Counted from the first letter of the stretch, positions 51,329 through 63,567 are shown. The stretch is 64,000 nucleotides of DNA from Humulus lupulus (GCF_963169125.1 NC_084802.1:112906903-112970902); one strand, 5' to 3'. Notes: generated by a model from the sequence alone, not told the origin. Numbers and translations are program-made.

Positions 51329-51338
51329 CCCCCCAAGG
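51325..51338 (-). other. Polypurine tract of Tat element 2
   Basis: On the minus strand GACCTTGGGGGGTAA precedes the 3' LTR, comparable with GCTTGGGGGGCAGA in element 1. Confidence 0.65.
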
Positions 51339-51788
51339 TCACAGAGCTTGAGAGGTCCGGGAGCTTGTACAGTCCTCCAGGTACTCTGGTCTCTAGATTA
51401 GGCGAGGGGTCACCTCCTGTGTTCTTGGAAGGGTTCCTTTTTCCCGTCTGAGTGTTAGTACGAAAAAAAGGAAATTTCTTCTGTTTGAACTCAAGTACTC
51501 AAGTGTGGCAAGGGCCATGCGTCATGCAGGGAATGGCTCTGTGACCAAGACGTGTGCGTGAGGCGACTGGCTGAGTATGCGTGCGCCAGGCGTCTGAGTA
51601 GTGATTTGACGGTATTTAATGGTACACCGGGCCCGAGATGGTACAATGATGGGAAATAAATACTTTATTCCCATCCGAGGAGTCATAAATGGGACCGTCA
51701 CTTCATCCCCAGCCGTCGGATCTGATGCATGCGGTATGGGAAGATCGGGACCGTCCATTTGTGGAATTCGAAATGACTTCGTTCCTGC

Positions 51789-51796
51789 TATAAAAA
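51789..51796 (+). promoter_or_regulatory. TATA box for the antisense gene of Tat element 2
   Basis: TATAAAAA in the context CCTGCTATAAAAACGAGGG is followed by a CT-rich leader. Octamer and position match element 1 (28112). It lies 290 bases before the first splice donor. Confidence 0.7.
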
Positions 51797-51819
51797 CGAG
51801 GGAACGGACCCTTCTTCCT

Positions 51820-54800
51820 CTTTACGCTTTCAAATTCTCGAGCTTTCAGATTCTCAGATTCCCAAATCTTCGAACTCTCAAGCTTCCAAGCTTCCTTTCC
51901 TTCGAATTCGCCACTTCTTTTGGTAAGGAATCCAGAAACTTTTCTTTCGATTTGGCAGTAGGTTTGTTCGCCGAAGTTCTAGGTTTGAATCGTTGCTTGT
52001 CTATGCAGCCTTTACTTCACGTGTTCGTGCGGTGCAGTGATCCGGTTACTCCCTCAATCTTCAACTACCCGAATACCAGTAAGTATTTTTACTTTGCTTT
52101 TTCCTTCTAAACCTCAGATTGTTGGTAGTTGTTAGGGTTGAGTTTTCTGCCGGTGTCATCTTTATGCATGCGTGAATAGGGCTTTGATAGGCATGTGACT
52201 GATGTGAGTCAATAAGTCATTTCTTTGCATGCTTTGACGATTTCCTTTTGGAAAGTTGTTTCTCGTCTGCTTGTGTTGTTCTGGTTTGTTATTTTAGGGC
52301 ATAAGCGTGAACGCCTTTAGGGTTTCTTCCCCTGGGAAAACACTTCTCTCGGCGGGCTTAGGCTCGAAGTTTGAATCTGGTTCCTTACTGTCCTCCGGGT
52401 GGCATGGTGCCAACCCCTCGGCAAGCTCGGTGGGAGCCTCTCCAAGCAGTTTTCGGGGAGGGTCTCCCTGACGCCTCTAATACCGTTAGGGTATGACAAG
52501 GGTGCTGACTGCTTGGAGTGTTTTCTTCTTTGTTTCTTTTGCTCAGTGACGAACACCTCAAAGGAACAAATCATCGCTGCGGTAGAGGCTGAATCTGCCC
52601 AGGAGCAAGGTTCCCCTGTTGCCGGGGCAAAGGGGAAAGCAAAAACTAAGGTGGCCGCGGCTAGCCCACCGACTATCAACAGTTCCATCTGGGAGATGGA
52701 CCAGAAGCCGAACCTGTTCAGGAACTACGGCATGCTGGAGCTGTATTCCTCAGAGGCAGGCCTGAAGAACATCCCAGGCCTGATGTGGCACCGTCTGTCG
52801 GTGCTGGGTGAGTCTGCCAGCCAGAGTCACGAGGGTTTTGGTGCCTGGAGCTGGGCACACATAGTGTGTGGGGCACACTTGCCCCTAAGAAGTTATTTTG
52901 CCAACTTCTGCGTGAAGGCGGGGATTGCCCCCTTCCAGTTGATTCCCCCCAGTTACAAGCTTCTAGCGGGGTGGTATATCTTTTGCAAGTCCCGGGACCT
53001 GGAGGCCCCTACCCCGGAGGAGGTGCTATACTTCTATGGGCTGAAGTCTCAGCCCATGAGAGGTCATGCAGACAAGGTGGGGTTTTATAGGCTGGAGAGG
53101 TATCCGGATGTGATGTGTCCCACATGTCATACCGCGAGGGTTCCAGATCTCCGGGAGTACTGGTTCCTGACGACTGGCTTCCCATTGAAGAGGGTGCCAG
53201 CTCTGTCTTTGGACTTCAAAGTCCCTGGTAAGTGCTCCTTCCTTTCTTTTCTAACTTTGTTTCTTCACGTTTGGTTTGCCTTCCGGGAGGATCTCTAACA
53301 CTCGTGTTTGGATTTTGCAGAAGCCGTCCCGCGGACACCTCACTGTGCGGAGATGATAAGGAGGTCAAACTTCTACGAGGGGCTCTCGGAGGAAGAGCTG
53401 AAGGTGGAAGGACTTGTGACCACCGAATCTTTGAGGGAGTATTGGCTACTCGCCTCTTTCCAAAATATTGAGCCAGTGAGTGGCAGGGGGCAAAGTCAGG
53501 TGTCAGCTGACGTCCGGGAGTAGATTGCCCTGAAGCTGTCCAAGGTGATCTGCCAGGCGGCCCAGGACGAGAATAATTTATCCCTCAGTTGGGCGGAGAG
53601 GTTCCCCGACCCCCAATCGGAAGAAGAAGAAATCGAGGCTCGCCACGCCGCAGCTTACCCCAATGAAGGGACTCCGGGAGCTGGTACCTCCGGGAAAGGT
53701 AAGATTAGCTTTTGATTGATCCACACCCCCAGCCTGTCTGAGGTTTCCCGGACTTCTCAGATGGGGTTCGATCCCCGTTTCCTTAGGCTAGATCTGCGTA
53801 GGATACCCTTTGACAGATATTGCGATAGGGTAGGTGAGCTCCTCGGGTGTTTGAGTGACGGTAGTCTGCCAGAAGGTGTCACCATGGTTGACCCTTCTTC
53901 CCTCAGCATGCCATTCTCGGACTTCAAGGAGTACGGGAGCTTCCTGGAGCAGGAAGCGGTGTCTTGTTTTGCTCGGGGAAGGCCATCCACGTTTCTCGTG
54001 CATGGTCGTCCTTTTCAAACTTTTCTCTTTTTTTTTTCTTGTTCCCTGCTGATGGACTTGTTTGTGCTTTTATGTTGTTGCTTGTTTTGTTTTCTGTTTA
54101 TCTTTTTTCACATCGCTTGCTGGTTGGTTAACCTTGCTTTGTACATTTCTTGCAAAACAACCCGAAGTAAAGATGTTGGGGAGAGCTACCTCACTTATCA
54201 AGAAGGCCGCCACCAGCCAAGACCCGTCCAAGGGGAAAGGACGAAAGGCCGGAGCTGGTAGGGGAGGTAAAGCTGCCACACCCAAGAAGACAAGTGGCGA
54301 GGCGCAAGGGTCTCCGGTGGTGGAGAGGGCGATCGTGCCCATGGTGGATAAGCCTCCTGTCAAGGGGCCTTCCAAGAACATGGTGGTCTGAAGTAGTAGC
54401 AGCGAGGGGGAAGGTCTTGTGTTCCCCGCGAAGATGATCGGGGTGAGCAAGCGCCCCGGAGGAGAGGCTGAGGGCGACAAGAAGAAACGCCTTAGACATT
54501 CTTCTCCCGGAGGAGATGGAGACCTCCGGGCTGCGCGCAGTCCCCACCAGACTACTCCCACCCAGCAGCAACCACAACCCCAACAGCAAAAGCAACAACA
54601 ACAACAACAACAAAGACAACCAACACCGCCACAGCAGCAGCAAAAACAACAGCAACATCAGCAGCAACAACAAACCGGGGCGGTAGTGTCTTCGCTGCCG
54701 TCCCTAATACCCCGTCTACTTCCTCCTCCAGTCCAAAGGGAGCCCACCCTTTCGGGGTCTTCTTCTTCTCCTTCTCTTCCACTTTCTCAACAAACAAGCC

Positions 54801-56324
54801 TTCCTCAGCCTGGCCTGAAGTTCCACTTCCCTCAAAAATCAACCCGTTTCCCCGCTGCCCTCCTGGAGGGTGTAAGACGGGCTGATAATTTTTTGAAGAG
54901 GCGGTTGGAGGCCGAGAAGGCTGTTACTTAGGGAAGGGCAGACAACCTGTCTGCCGTGAAGAGAGCTGAGCTGGCAGAAGGGGTGAGATCCCTTCACCCG
55001 GCTGGAGCGGTTTTGGATGGCCCAGCCTTGGAGAAGAGGCTGGTGCCTAGGCTCGGACGTGCATTGGCGCCGTTCGGAGCGGAGATGATGGAGGACATGG
55101 CCCTGAGCTTGTGCGAGCTCAATTCTGAGAAATGGGCCATCAGTAGCAGTAAGGACCCGCTGTTGCTGACACATGCCGTAAAGCAGCAACTTTCTGGGGT
55201 AAGCTGTCAGTTGTTGTGTTCTGGGATCAATTGTCTTAGTACATTTGGTTCTGCTTAACTCATTCTGTTGTCTTTCCTCGCAGGCCTCTCTCATCGCGGA
55301 ACGCTCATTCCGGGAGGTGGGTGCAGTTCTGGTTCAGCTGGAGGAGAGCCAGGTGGCTCGCCAGGCCTTGGAGGCGGAGAAGCAGAAACTGACCCAACAG
55401 GTCGAGAGCATAAAGGGGGAGGCTTTGGAGAAGATTAACCAGGCCCGGCGCAAGGCTGAAGAAGAGGCGGACAAGAAATATCTTGCCAAATATCAAGAGT
55501 ACCGGGCCAGCGCGGAGAATGAGTTCAAGCAGCGGTCGGATGACTTGAAGGCCAAGAACTCGAAGCTCCAGGAAGAGATATCCCAGGCCAGGGAGGAGAA
55601 GGATACCCTGGATGCCTGCTTGCAATCAAAAAATAATCTCCTCCTTAAGCAGAACGAGGAATATGCCACTCTTCAAAAGAGGCTGCACGAGGAGGAGCAA
55701 GATCACAAGAGGAGCAAGGATCTCGCGTCTATGCAGGAGTTGGGGCTCGCGGAGAAGGATAAACAGATTGGAGCCTTGCAATTCGCTGTCAGGGGGCATG
55801 TGACCGAGAAGCGATCCTTGCTGGATCAAAATAAGGTGCAGCGCAAGGAGATTGATTCCCTTAAGGGAGAGCGGGATGCATCCAAGGCCGAGCTGGAAAA
55901 ACTGAGGGCTCAATTGGCTGTCGCGGAGGCAAAGCTGGCGACCTCTGAGGCGGAGCGCTTGAAGGAGAAGGAAGATGCCGAGGTGGTGCTGAATAGAACG
56001 ATTAATCTATCCCACGTGGTCCTCATGCACCAACTTTGGAAAATAAACTCGGAGGTAGTAGGCTACCTGGGAGAGGACGCCGCCGCCATGAGGGAAAAGA
56101 TACAGGCTTGGGATCAAAGCCCAGAGGTGTACGTCCAGACTTATAACATTGACGAGCCTGCTGGAGCCCCTGAGGCAGAAGATCCCGAAGAGGCGGGAAC
56201 CTCTGAACCTGCCAGTGATGAAGTTCCACCTTCCAACGAGCCGACTCTGCCAGGCCTAGCTGAAACCGCTGTCTCCGAGGTCCCGGTCGTGGAAGCCGCT
56301 GCCGCTGCCACCCCCAGTGCTTGA
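51820..56324 (+). pseudogene. Antisense gene of Tat element 2: Transposase_28-type plus coiled-coil protein
   Basis: The 5' exon ends at 52078 (donor CCA|GTAAGT) and joins 52547. The splice makes an ATG (A from exon 1, TG from exon 2), giving MTNTSKEQIIAAVEAESAQ. Exon 2 (52547-53227) carries the Transposase_28-type region (LPLRSYFANFCVKAGIAPFQ; LLAGWYIFCKSRDLEAPTP). Exon 3 starts 53321 in phase 1, as in element 1. A further intron lies at about 54010-54175. The next exons encode a basic stretch (KKAATSQDPSKGKGRK), a Gln-rich tract, then a phase-0 intron (55199-55283). The last exon is a long coiled coil with an acidic Pro/Glu/Ala tail ending at 56324. In-frame stops at 53521, after 54388 and near 54929 suggest it is broken. 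The N-terminal part parallels element 1 block by block. Confidence 0.72.
54558..54675 (+). repeat. CAR-codon repeat (polyglutamine) in the antisense gene
   Basis: A CAA/CAG run gives a Gln-rich tract with scattered Pro. It lies in the variable linker between the N-terminal domain and the coiled coil. Element 1 has no such tract. Leu-rich and Val-rich ORFs on the other strand are shadows of it. Confidence 0.9.
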
Positions 56325-56779
56325 AGGGGTCTTATCCTTTGTGTATATATAATTTTTTTTTTATTTTCCTTTGGGGCGAAGCTCCCTGTACTCTTTTTTA
56401 ATTGTGGGAACATTACAGATGCCTGGTCCGCAGGGCCTTCATTGTGATAGTTGTAGAATTCTTCTTTCCTTTTCTGCTGAGTTCCTTGTTTAATTTTGTG
56501 CTTAGGGTAGAGAATTTTATACGGTAGAAACTGCTGTAGGGGCGCATGAGGTTTTGGTTCCAACGGCCAGAACCTATGCATTCCTAACTTGAAGCTCCAA
56601 CGGCTTATGTCTTTTCCCACGTAGTTTCTAGGTTACGGAGGGTTCTTGGTTCCAACGGCCAGGCTCCCTCTTTCATCGTACTCAGCTTTCCTAAGGTAAA
56701 TAGCCAATCCCGGGACTTGTAGTTATACCGTTCGCTGGGATGGCTAAAGTGACCCGTTCCATCTCCCCATCGCGATCTT

Positions 56780-57320
56780 TACAAAGCTTGCGAGGCAAAC
56801 ACTTAATACGATTCCGCGGGATGGTGCCGGAACGGGAGTTCTTTTGGTGAGCATCGCTAGACTTAGGGCTAGATCTTTGCGAAGCAAAACTAATTGTCGT
56901 TGCGTACCTCACAGTGGCCGACTTCAGGGACTTGGCATGAAGCCTTGCGAGGCAAGGTTCGTTGCGGTCGGGGAAATCGTCACGCCTACCATGTGCGATC
57001 CTGGAGCAGGGGCTTTGCGAAGCAAGGCCCGCTATAATTGGGGGATCGATTATATCTGCTCCCAAAGCTGAAGCTTGCGAAGCGAAGCTTGCAGTGGTTT
57101 CTAGGAGCTCGCCATGCATTATTTTGTGAGACCCGGAGCTAAAGCCTGCGAAGCAAAGCTTACAGCGGTCGCGGATCTTGCCATCTTTTGCCTTGCGGGA
57201 CCCGGAGCTGGAGCTTGCGAAGCAAAGCTTTCAGCGGTCGCGGATCTTGCCATGCATTACTTTATGAGACCCGGAGCTGAAGCTTGCGAAGCAAAGCTTT
57301 ACAGCGGTCGCGGAGTATGC
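56780..57320. repeat. Tandem array of about eight 70-bp units with palindromic core
   Basis: The core GGAGCTTGCGAAGCAAAGCT (variants) recurs near 56784, 56875, 56945, 57014, 57073, 57146, 57215 and 57284, mostly 70 bases apart. It is followed by CAGCGGTCGCGGATCTTGCC in the better copies. The core is an imperfect palindrome (AAGCTT...AAGCTT). It occupies the same slot as the 119-bp array of element 1 but is unrelated in sequence. Confidence 0.88.
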
Positions 57321-57621
57321 TGCGAAGGACTTGTCAAGAAGTTGGGGGTGTTTCGGCGTAGCTCTCTGAATGTGCCCCAACCTCCAGTCCTGTTCATCGC
57401 TGGGCTACACAGGAGATAATTTTCATGATGCATAATGGCAGATGTTTTCATGGCAATTTTCACATAACCACATAATGCACACATGACACGTAATGCGAAT
57501 ATGTTCATGGCAACAAATCAACCTAAGCTTAATCAATTTAAAAATTTCAAACACAATGCTAGCACATAAGTGGTGTTCTCTTTATGCTTTGTTCAAGGGG
57601 CGTATGGCTATGCCTTAGCCA

Positions 57622-57637
57622 TGTATACCCCCCCAAG
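57622..57637 (-). other. Second polypurine-like tract of Tat element 2
   Basis: On the minus strand this reads CGCTTGGGGGGGTATAC. It lies between the tandem array and the pol stop, as in element 1. Confidence 0.5.
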
Positions 57638-57851
57638 CGAGCGTGGGGTCCGGACGTCTCCGGACCGCGTGGTCACTTGTTAAAACGCAGCTTGGAACAA
57701 AGGGATAAAAAATGCAGTAAAAGCGGAGTGAAACTCTCCGTGTTTTATTAAATTAGCCTGCTAGGCATGTGTTTAACAGCTGGGAGGATTATCTCCATAT
57801 TTTACATTTTTGCTACGTTCACCAAGGGCTTTCGACTAGATAGTCCGGGGC

Positions 57852-60800
57852 CTACTGATAGTAACGGCGGAGGTGCTCCGCGTTCCAGGCGCGCAGGACT
57901 TTAGATCCGTCTAGTCTTTTTAAGTGATACGTCCCATGGCCCACTTTTTCTTGGACTTCATAGGGGCCTTCCCAGTTGGGTCCGAGGACTCCCACTCCCG
58001 GATCCTGCGTAGCAGGAAATACTCTCCGTAGGACAAGGTCCCCAACTTCGAATGTACGGCTCTTGACTCTCGTGTTGAAGTGTCGGGCTATCTTGCCTTG
58101 GTACATTTTGAGTTGGACCTATGACTGCTCCCGGAGCTCTTCGATCATGTCCAGGGACTCCTAGAGAAGGGCGTGGTTCCGGGTAGGGTCGTAGGTGTCC
58201 TGCCTGTGAGAGGGGATCATAGTTTCTACTGGGATGACGGCCTCGCAACCGAAGGTCATAGAATAAGGTGTGTGCCCTGTCGAAGTTCTCTCTGTTGTGC
58301 GATAGGCCCAAAGTACTCGCGGAAGCTCTTCCGGCCAGTGAGCCTTGCATGCTTGGAGTTTTTTCTTCAACGTGGTCTTTAAGATTTTTTTCACTGCTTC
58401 CACTTGCCCATTAGCTTGAGGTCTGGCGACTGCGGAAAAGCTTTTGATGATTCCATGCGAAGCACAGAAGTTCGTGAAATGCTCACTATCAAATTGCTTC
58501 CCGTTGTCGGACACAATTTTACGTGGAAGCCCGAAATGACACACTATATTCTTGATGACAAAGTCTAGTGCTTTCTTAGACGTGACCGTGTTCATAGGTT
58601 CAGCTTCAGCCCATTTGGTGAAGTAGTCTACCGCGACTATGGCATACTTCACTCCACCCTTTCCAGTTGGAAGGGAACCTACTAGGTCAATGCCCCAAAC
58701 GGCGAACGGCCAGGGGCTGGTCATTAAGGTAATTTCTGTAGGCGGCGCTCGCGGAACCTTGGCGTACCTCTGGCACTGCTCACATTTTCTGACATAATCC
58801 ACACAATCCTTCTTCATGGTGGGCCAGAAGTATCCTTGACGAAGGATCTTTTTGGAGAGGCTCAGCCCGGAGGTATGGTCGCCACAGAAGCCTCCGTGAA
58901 TCTCATGGATGATGGTGCTGATTTCGGTTCCGGCAACACACCTAAGGAAGGGTATGGACAATCCCCTGTGGTAAAGCTTTCCATCCATAACCACGTATCG
59001 GGGAGCTTGATATTGGAGCTTTCTTGCGTCAGCTTTATTAGTGGGGAGCTCTCCGGTGGTGAGAAATCTGAGGATGGGTCCTATCCGGGAATGGGAATGG
59101 TCGATGATGGCATTTACCCTCTGTGTCTCAATACTAGGTGCTTCTAAGTGTCCGATGGGCACTAGGCCATACTGTTCAATCTCCGGGTCTGTTGCAAGCT
59201 TGGCCAGTGTGTCCGCGAGTGAATTCTGGTCCCGGGGGACCTGGCGGATTTGGTAGCCTTTGAAATGCTGCAGGAGGCCGCGGGAGAGAGACACGTAGGC
59301 AGCCATTTTTTCGCCTTTCGTCTGGTATTCTCCGGATATTTGGTTTACCACAAGTAGGGAGTCGCTGTATACTTCGATTTTTTGGGCTCCGACTTCTCTG
59401 GCCAGTTGTAATCCAGCTAGCATGGCTTCGTGTTCTACCTCGTTGTTGGATGCTGGGAATGTGAAACGGATGGCGCTCTGGAGCTGATGTCCTTGGGGAG
59501 AAATTAGGATAACCCCTGCTCCAGCTCCTTTTTCATTTGAGGCTCCGTCTACATAGACCTTCCATGTGGGAAGTTCCGGGACAGGATCTTCCGGGAGGTC
59601 ATTCATTCCTGAGCATTCCACAATAAAGTCCGCGAGAGCTTGGCCTTTTATGGAAACACGTGGCTGGTAGTGGATGTCAAACTGGCTCAGTTCCATGGCC
59701 CATTTAAGTAATCTGTCAGAAGACTCGGGCTTCTGCAAGACTTGCCGGAGAGGGTGGTTGGTGAGTACTCTGATGGTGTGCGCCTGGAAATAGGGCCTTA
59801 GCTTCCGCGAAGCGATTAGCAAGCAGAGGGAGAGTTTCTCGATCATTGAATATCTGGACTCGGCGTCCAGTAACCTCTTGCTCACGTAATACACAGGGAG
59901 TTGGAGACGGCCGTCTTCCCGGACGAGAGCGGCACTTACAGCATGCTTTGTCACAGCTAAGTACAAGAACAACGCCTCTCCTTCGACAGGTTTGGACAGA
60001 ATGGGAGCTCGAGTTAGATGTTCCTTGAGGTGTTGGAAGGCTGCTTCGCATTCGGGGGTCCACTCGAACCTCTTGTTTCCTCGCAACACATTGAAGAAGG
60101 GGACACATTTGTCAGTGGCCTTAGATACGAAGCGGCTGAGAGCAGCTATCCTTCCGGTAACGCTTTGGACATCCTTATGCTTTCGAGGAGAAGGCATATC
60201 TATGAACGCCTTAATTTTCTCAGGGTTGGCCTCCACTCCGCGGGAGCTGACAATGAAACCGAGGAACTTCCCAGACGAGACCCTGAAAGTATATTTCTTC
60301 GGATTCAGTTTCATTCCGTACTTTCGGATCACGGCGAAAGCTTCCTCAAGGTCGTCACTGTGGTCCCCGGAGGTCTTGGATTTCACCAACATGTCGTCTA
60401 CATACACCTCCATGTTCCTCCCCAGCTGGTCCTTGAACATCTTGTTTACTAGACGCTGGTATGTCGCCCCACCATTCTTCAAACCGAAAGGCATGACCAC
60501 GTAACAGTAGACACCCTTGTCCGTGAGGAAGCTGGTGTGTTCCTGGTCCGCGACATGCATCTTGATCTGGTTGTATCCGGAGTATGCATCCATGAAGGAT
60601 AAGAGTTCATACCCGGAAGTAGCGTCTACCATCTGATCGATTCGCGGAAGAGGGAAACAGTCTTTTGGGCAGGCTTTGTTCAGGTCCTTGAAGTCAATAC
60701 ACATTCTCCAGGACCCATTGGGTTTCGGGACCAGAACCGGGTTGGCCAACCACATGGGATAGAGTGACTCCTGGAGAAATCCTATGGACATTAGCTTGTC

Positions 60801-61337
60801 CACTTCAGCTTTGACTGCTTCGGCCCTCACTGGGTCTAACGACCTCCTCTTTTGGCGAACTGGAGTTGCAGATGGGTCTATGTTGAGTGCGTGGCACGCA
60901 ACATTAGGATTAATCCCCGTCATATCAGCGTGGCACCATGCCAGGATATCCTGATTATTCTTCACAGTGGCCACGATCTTTTCTCGAATGGCCGATGGAA
61001 GGTTTTTCCCCACCTGAATGACTTTGGTGGGATCTCCCGAGTTGAGGATCACCTCTTCGACTTCCTCCATCGGCTCTATCGCCCTCTCGACCCCCACTCT
61101 AGGGTCGAGTTCGTCAACGTATGCCCCTTGGGCACCCCCAGTTTCTGGTAAATCCTCCGCCGAAGGAGCGGCAACAATCGCCTCCTGGACCGTGTAGACG
61201 GATCGGACGGAGACGTTATAACAACTTCGTGCACTTCGTTGGTCTCCCCGGAGGGTGCCGATATGCCCGTTGTCGCATGGAAACTTCAAGCATAAGTGGC
61301 GTATCGAGGTTATGGCCCCAAAATCGATTAGGACCGG
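57852..61337 (-). pseudogene. Tat element 2 pol (nearly intact)
   Basis: The frame at 58161-61289 is open for 1042 codons. RT has CIDFKDLNKACPKDCFPLPR, MDAYSGYNQI and the active site YVDDMLVKSK. The first RNase H has SKRLLDAESRYSMIEKL. A second, archaeal-type RNase H follows (VYVDGASNEKGAGAG, NNEVEHEAM, EVYSDSLLVVNQ) with its acidic residues present. The integrase has the zinc-binding GGFCGDHTSG and CEQCQRY, and a complete D-D-E core (GIDLVGSLPTGKGG; IVSDNGKQF; ANGQVEAV). Two TAG stops near 58119 and 58158 separate the C-terminal segment, which ends LRRYYQ at 57852. A TGA at 61338 separates pol from the protease. All three are explicable as single C-to-T changes. The protein would copy and integrate the element. 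Confidence 0.88.
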
Positions 61338-62541
61338 TCAGCCTAGGATGGCATTATACACCGTGGGGCAGTCGACCACCACGAATGTGCAGTGCTTGAA
61401 GGCACAAATGTCATGGTCTCCTCTGAGGGTGACTGGAAGTTGAATTTTTCCTAAGGGCATGAGTGCATCCCCATTGAACCCCTGAAGCTGGATGGGGCAT
61501 GGGGACAAATCTGTCTCGGTTAATCCGATCGCGTGGAAGGCAGCTTTGAAGAGGATGTTTACGGAGCTTCCATTATCGACTAGGATCCGTGACACCTTCT
61601 TATTGGCGATCTGGGCTTCCACGACGAGGGGATCGTTGTGGGGGAAGTGCACATGTCGGGCGTCGTCTTCTGTGAAGGTGATGGGAAGATCCATCATTCG
61701 GGGACGCTGAGCAGGTGACTGAACCAAGGCGCACATCTCCCCGGTTGGTTCTAACTCCCTCAAGTACCTTTTCTGGGAGTTGCGGGTGCTTCCGGCAAGG
61801 TGCATTCCTCTGGAAATGGTGGCTACGTGTCCGTCAACGGATGGTGGAGCAAGGCCAGGCGGATATGGGTTTCCGGGTCCTGGAGCCAACATGGCAATGG
61901 GTGCCGGAGAGGCCGGAGCAGGAAGCGCTGGGAACTGAGATCCAGGAGCTTGGGGGTGACCGGCTCCAGGAGCGCTAGCGGTCCCCCTCTGTCCCGGAGA
62001 GTACGCAGTTCCGTGAACTACTCCTTGTCCGGGATAGATTATGGGTATCCTCACCCATTGACCGAGGTGTCCCACTCTTGCCAGGGACTCGATCTCATCC
62101 TTCAGCTGAAGGCATTCGTTTGTGGTGTGCCCCACGTCTCCGTGGAACTCACACCTCTTATTGGAGTCTCGCGGACGCCTTCCTCCGTGAGACACTTTCG
62201 GGGGCTTCCTGTAGTTGACCATATTACAGGTCGCCCGATAGACATTCTCTCGTGAGTCTATCAAACTGGTGTACTCCGTGAACTTGGGCTCATAGTCCTT
62301 CCGGGGTTTCTTTGAATGGTCCCCCTAGTTGGAGTTTCTCCCGCCTCGTTTATTCCGCGATTGGCTCAGATTTTGTTCTGAGCCTTTTGCTTGCGGTTGT
62401 GACGGGCCGGGAGCGATACTACATCCGGTTTGTACAGCTCCGTACCCAGAGAAATGGGTTTGACTCGGCGTCTGAGCAGACGCGGAAGGCCCATACACAC
62501 TTGGAGTGAACTGGGCTCCTGGAAGCGTGAGGGCTGGTGCG

Positions 62542-62561
62542 GGAGCTTGCGAAGCAAAGCT
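62542..62561. repeat. Copy of the 70-bp array core inside gag
   Basis: The 20 bases GGAGCTTGCGAAGCAAAGCT are identical to the core at about 57210 in the array and are followed by a similar GCAGTCACGGA. On the gag strand they encode part of [10 protein letters not shown] in the Pro/Ala-rich linker. Confidence 0.8.
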
Positions 62562-63549
62562 CGGCGCAGTCACGGAGGGCGTCGGAGCTGGGGGAACTCC
62601 AAAGGCCTGTTGGTAGGCATCCTCAAGGTTGATGATTCCCTGAGCTTTTGACATGAATTCGGACAGAGTTTCTGCCCGTCTCCTTTGCATTTCTCCCCAT
62701 AGCAGGGAGCCGACGGTAAGCCCCGATTGAAGGGCGATCAGCTTCATGTCATCGCTGACCTTGGTCTTAGCAGCAGCTTCCATCATTCTTTGCTTTGAAT
62801 GAAAGCTTTGAGGCTCTCATTGGGTAGCTGCTTGATGTTGGTTAAGGAACCAACCTCCATGTCGTGGTCCCGGGCAGCAATGAACTGCCTCTTGAATGTG
62901 GACTGTAGCTCTTTCCAACTGTGGATGGATCCGGGAGCTAATCTTTTCCACCAGTCCTCCGCGGACTTGGTAAGGGTGAGTGAGAAGCACATGCATTTGG
63001 CATCCTCACTGACCCGCGCCACTTGCATCATCTTGTTGTATTTAGCTAAATGGGTGCGCGGGTCTGTCCTCCCCTCATATAATTCTATATGAGGCATTTT
63101 GAAGTTCTTCGGGAGGGGCGTTTCCGCGATCCTCCGAATACATGGTTCCGGGTCTTCCTCCTCAGAGTCTGACAGGGCCCCACTTTGCTTCCGGACCAGC
63201 TTGGTCAAGGCAGCGATCTGTTCCTCGAGCCTCTTTGTATCGCTCTCCGGGAGGTCACGTCCCCGGAGCTTGTCGTTGAGATGATTTCGCAGGTCATCTC
63301 CACGAGGCCAGGCCTTTTCTCCTTTGGCCTTTTCATACTTGGCCTCCAACCTTCTTCTTAGGTCCACCGTGGACCAGCTATCTTCGGAGTGCGTGTCCGC
63401 AGCCCGACCGTCCTGGTTGACGGAATCACTGGGGCGGTTGTTCCTTCCCCTAGGCCTTGGTGCCTTAGCACCGGGCCCTTTAGGCACAGAGTGCCCCCTT
63501 GGGGCTGAAGGACATCTGGGCTTAGGAGCGCCAGAGACCTTCTGCGCGC

Positions 63550-63567
63550 GGGGGGGGGGGGGGGGGG
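63550..63567. repeat. Homopolymer run of 18 G inside gag
   Basis: A pure G run in the gag coding region of element 2. Its length decides the frame and is prone to sequencing or replication error. A similar 16-base C run lies in the antisense gene of element 1 (29269-29284). Confidence 0.9.

Noticed and set aside
53699..53733. A 35-base intron in the antisense gene of element 2
   Set aside because: GT and AG are present, but this is below the usual minimum plant intron length; the frame change there may be a mutation instead.
54191..54842. Leu-rich and Val-rich minus-strand ORFs
   Set aside because: They are the reverse complement of the CAA/CAG tract and have no independent support.
56691..57508. 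ORFs in the 56.7-57.5 kb region
   Set aside because: They run through the 70-bp array; no domain.
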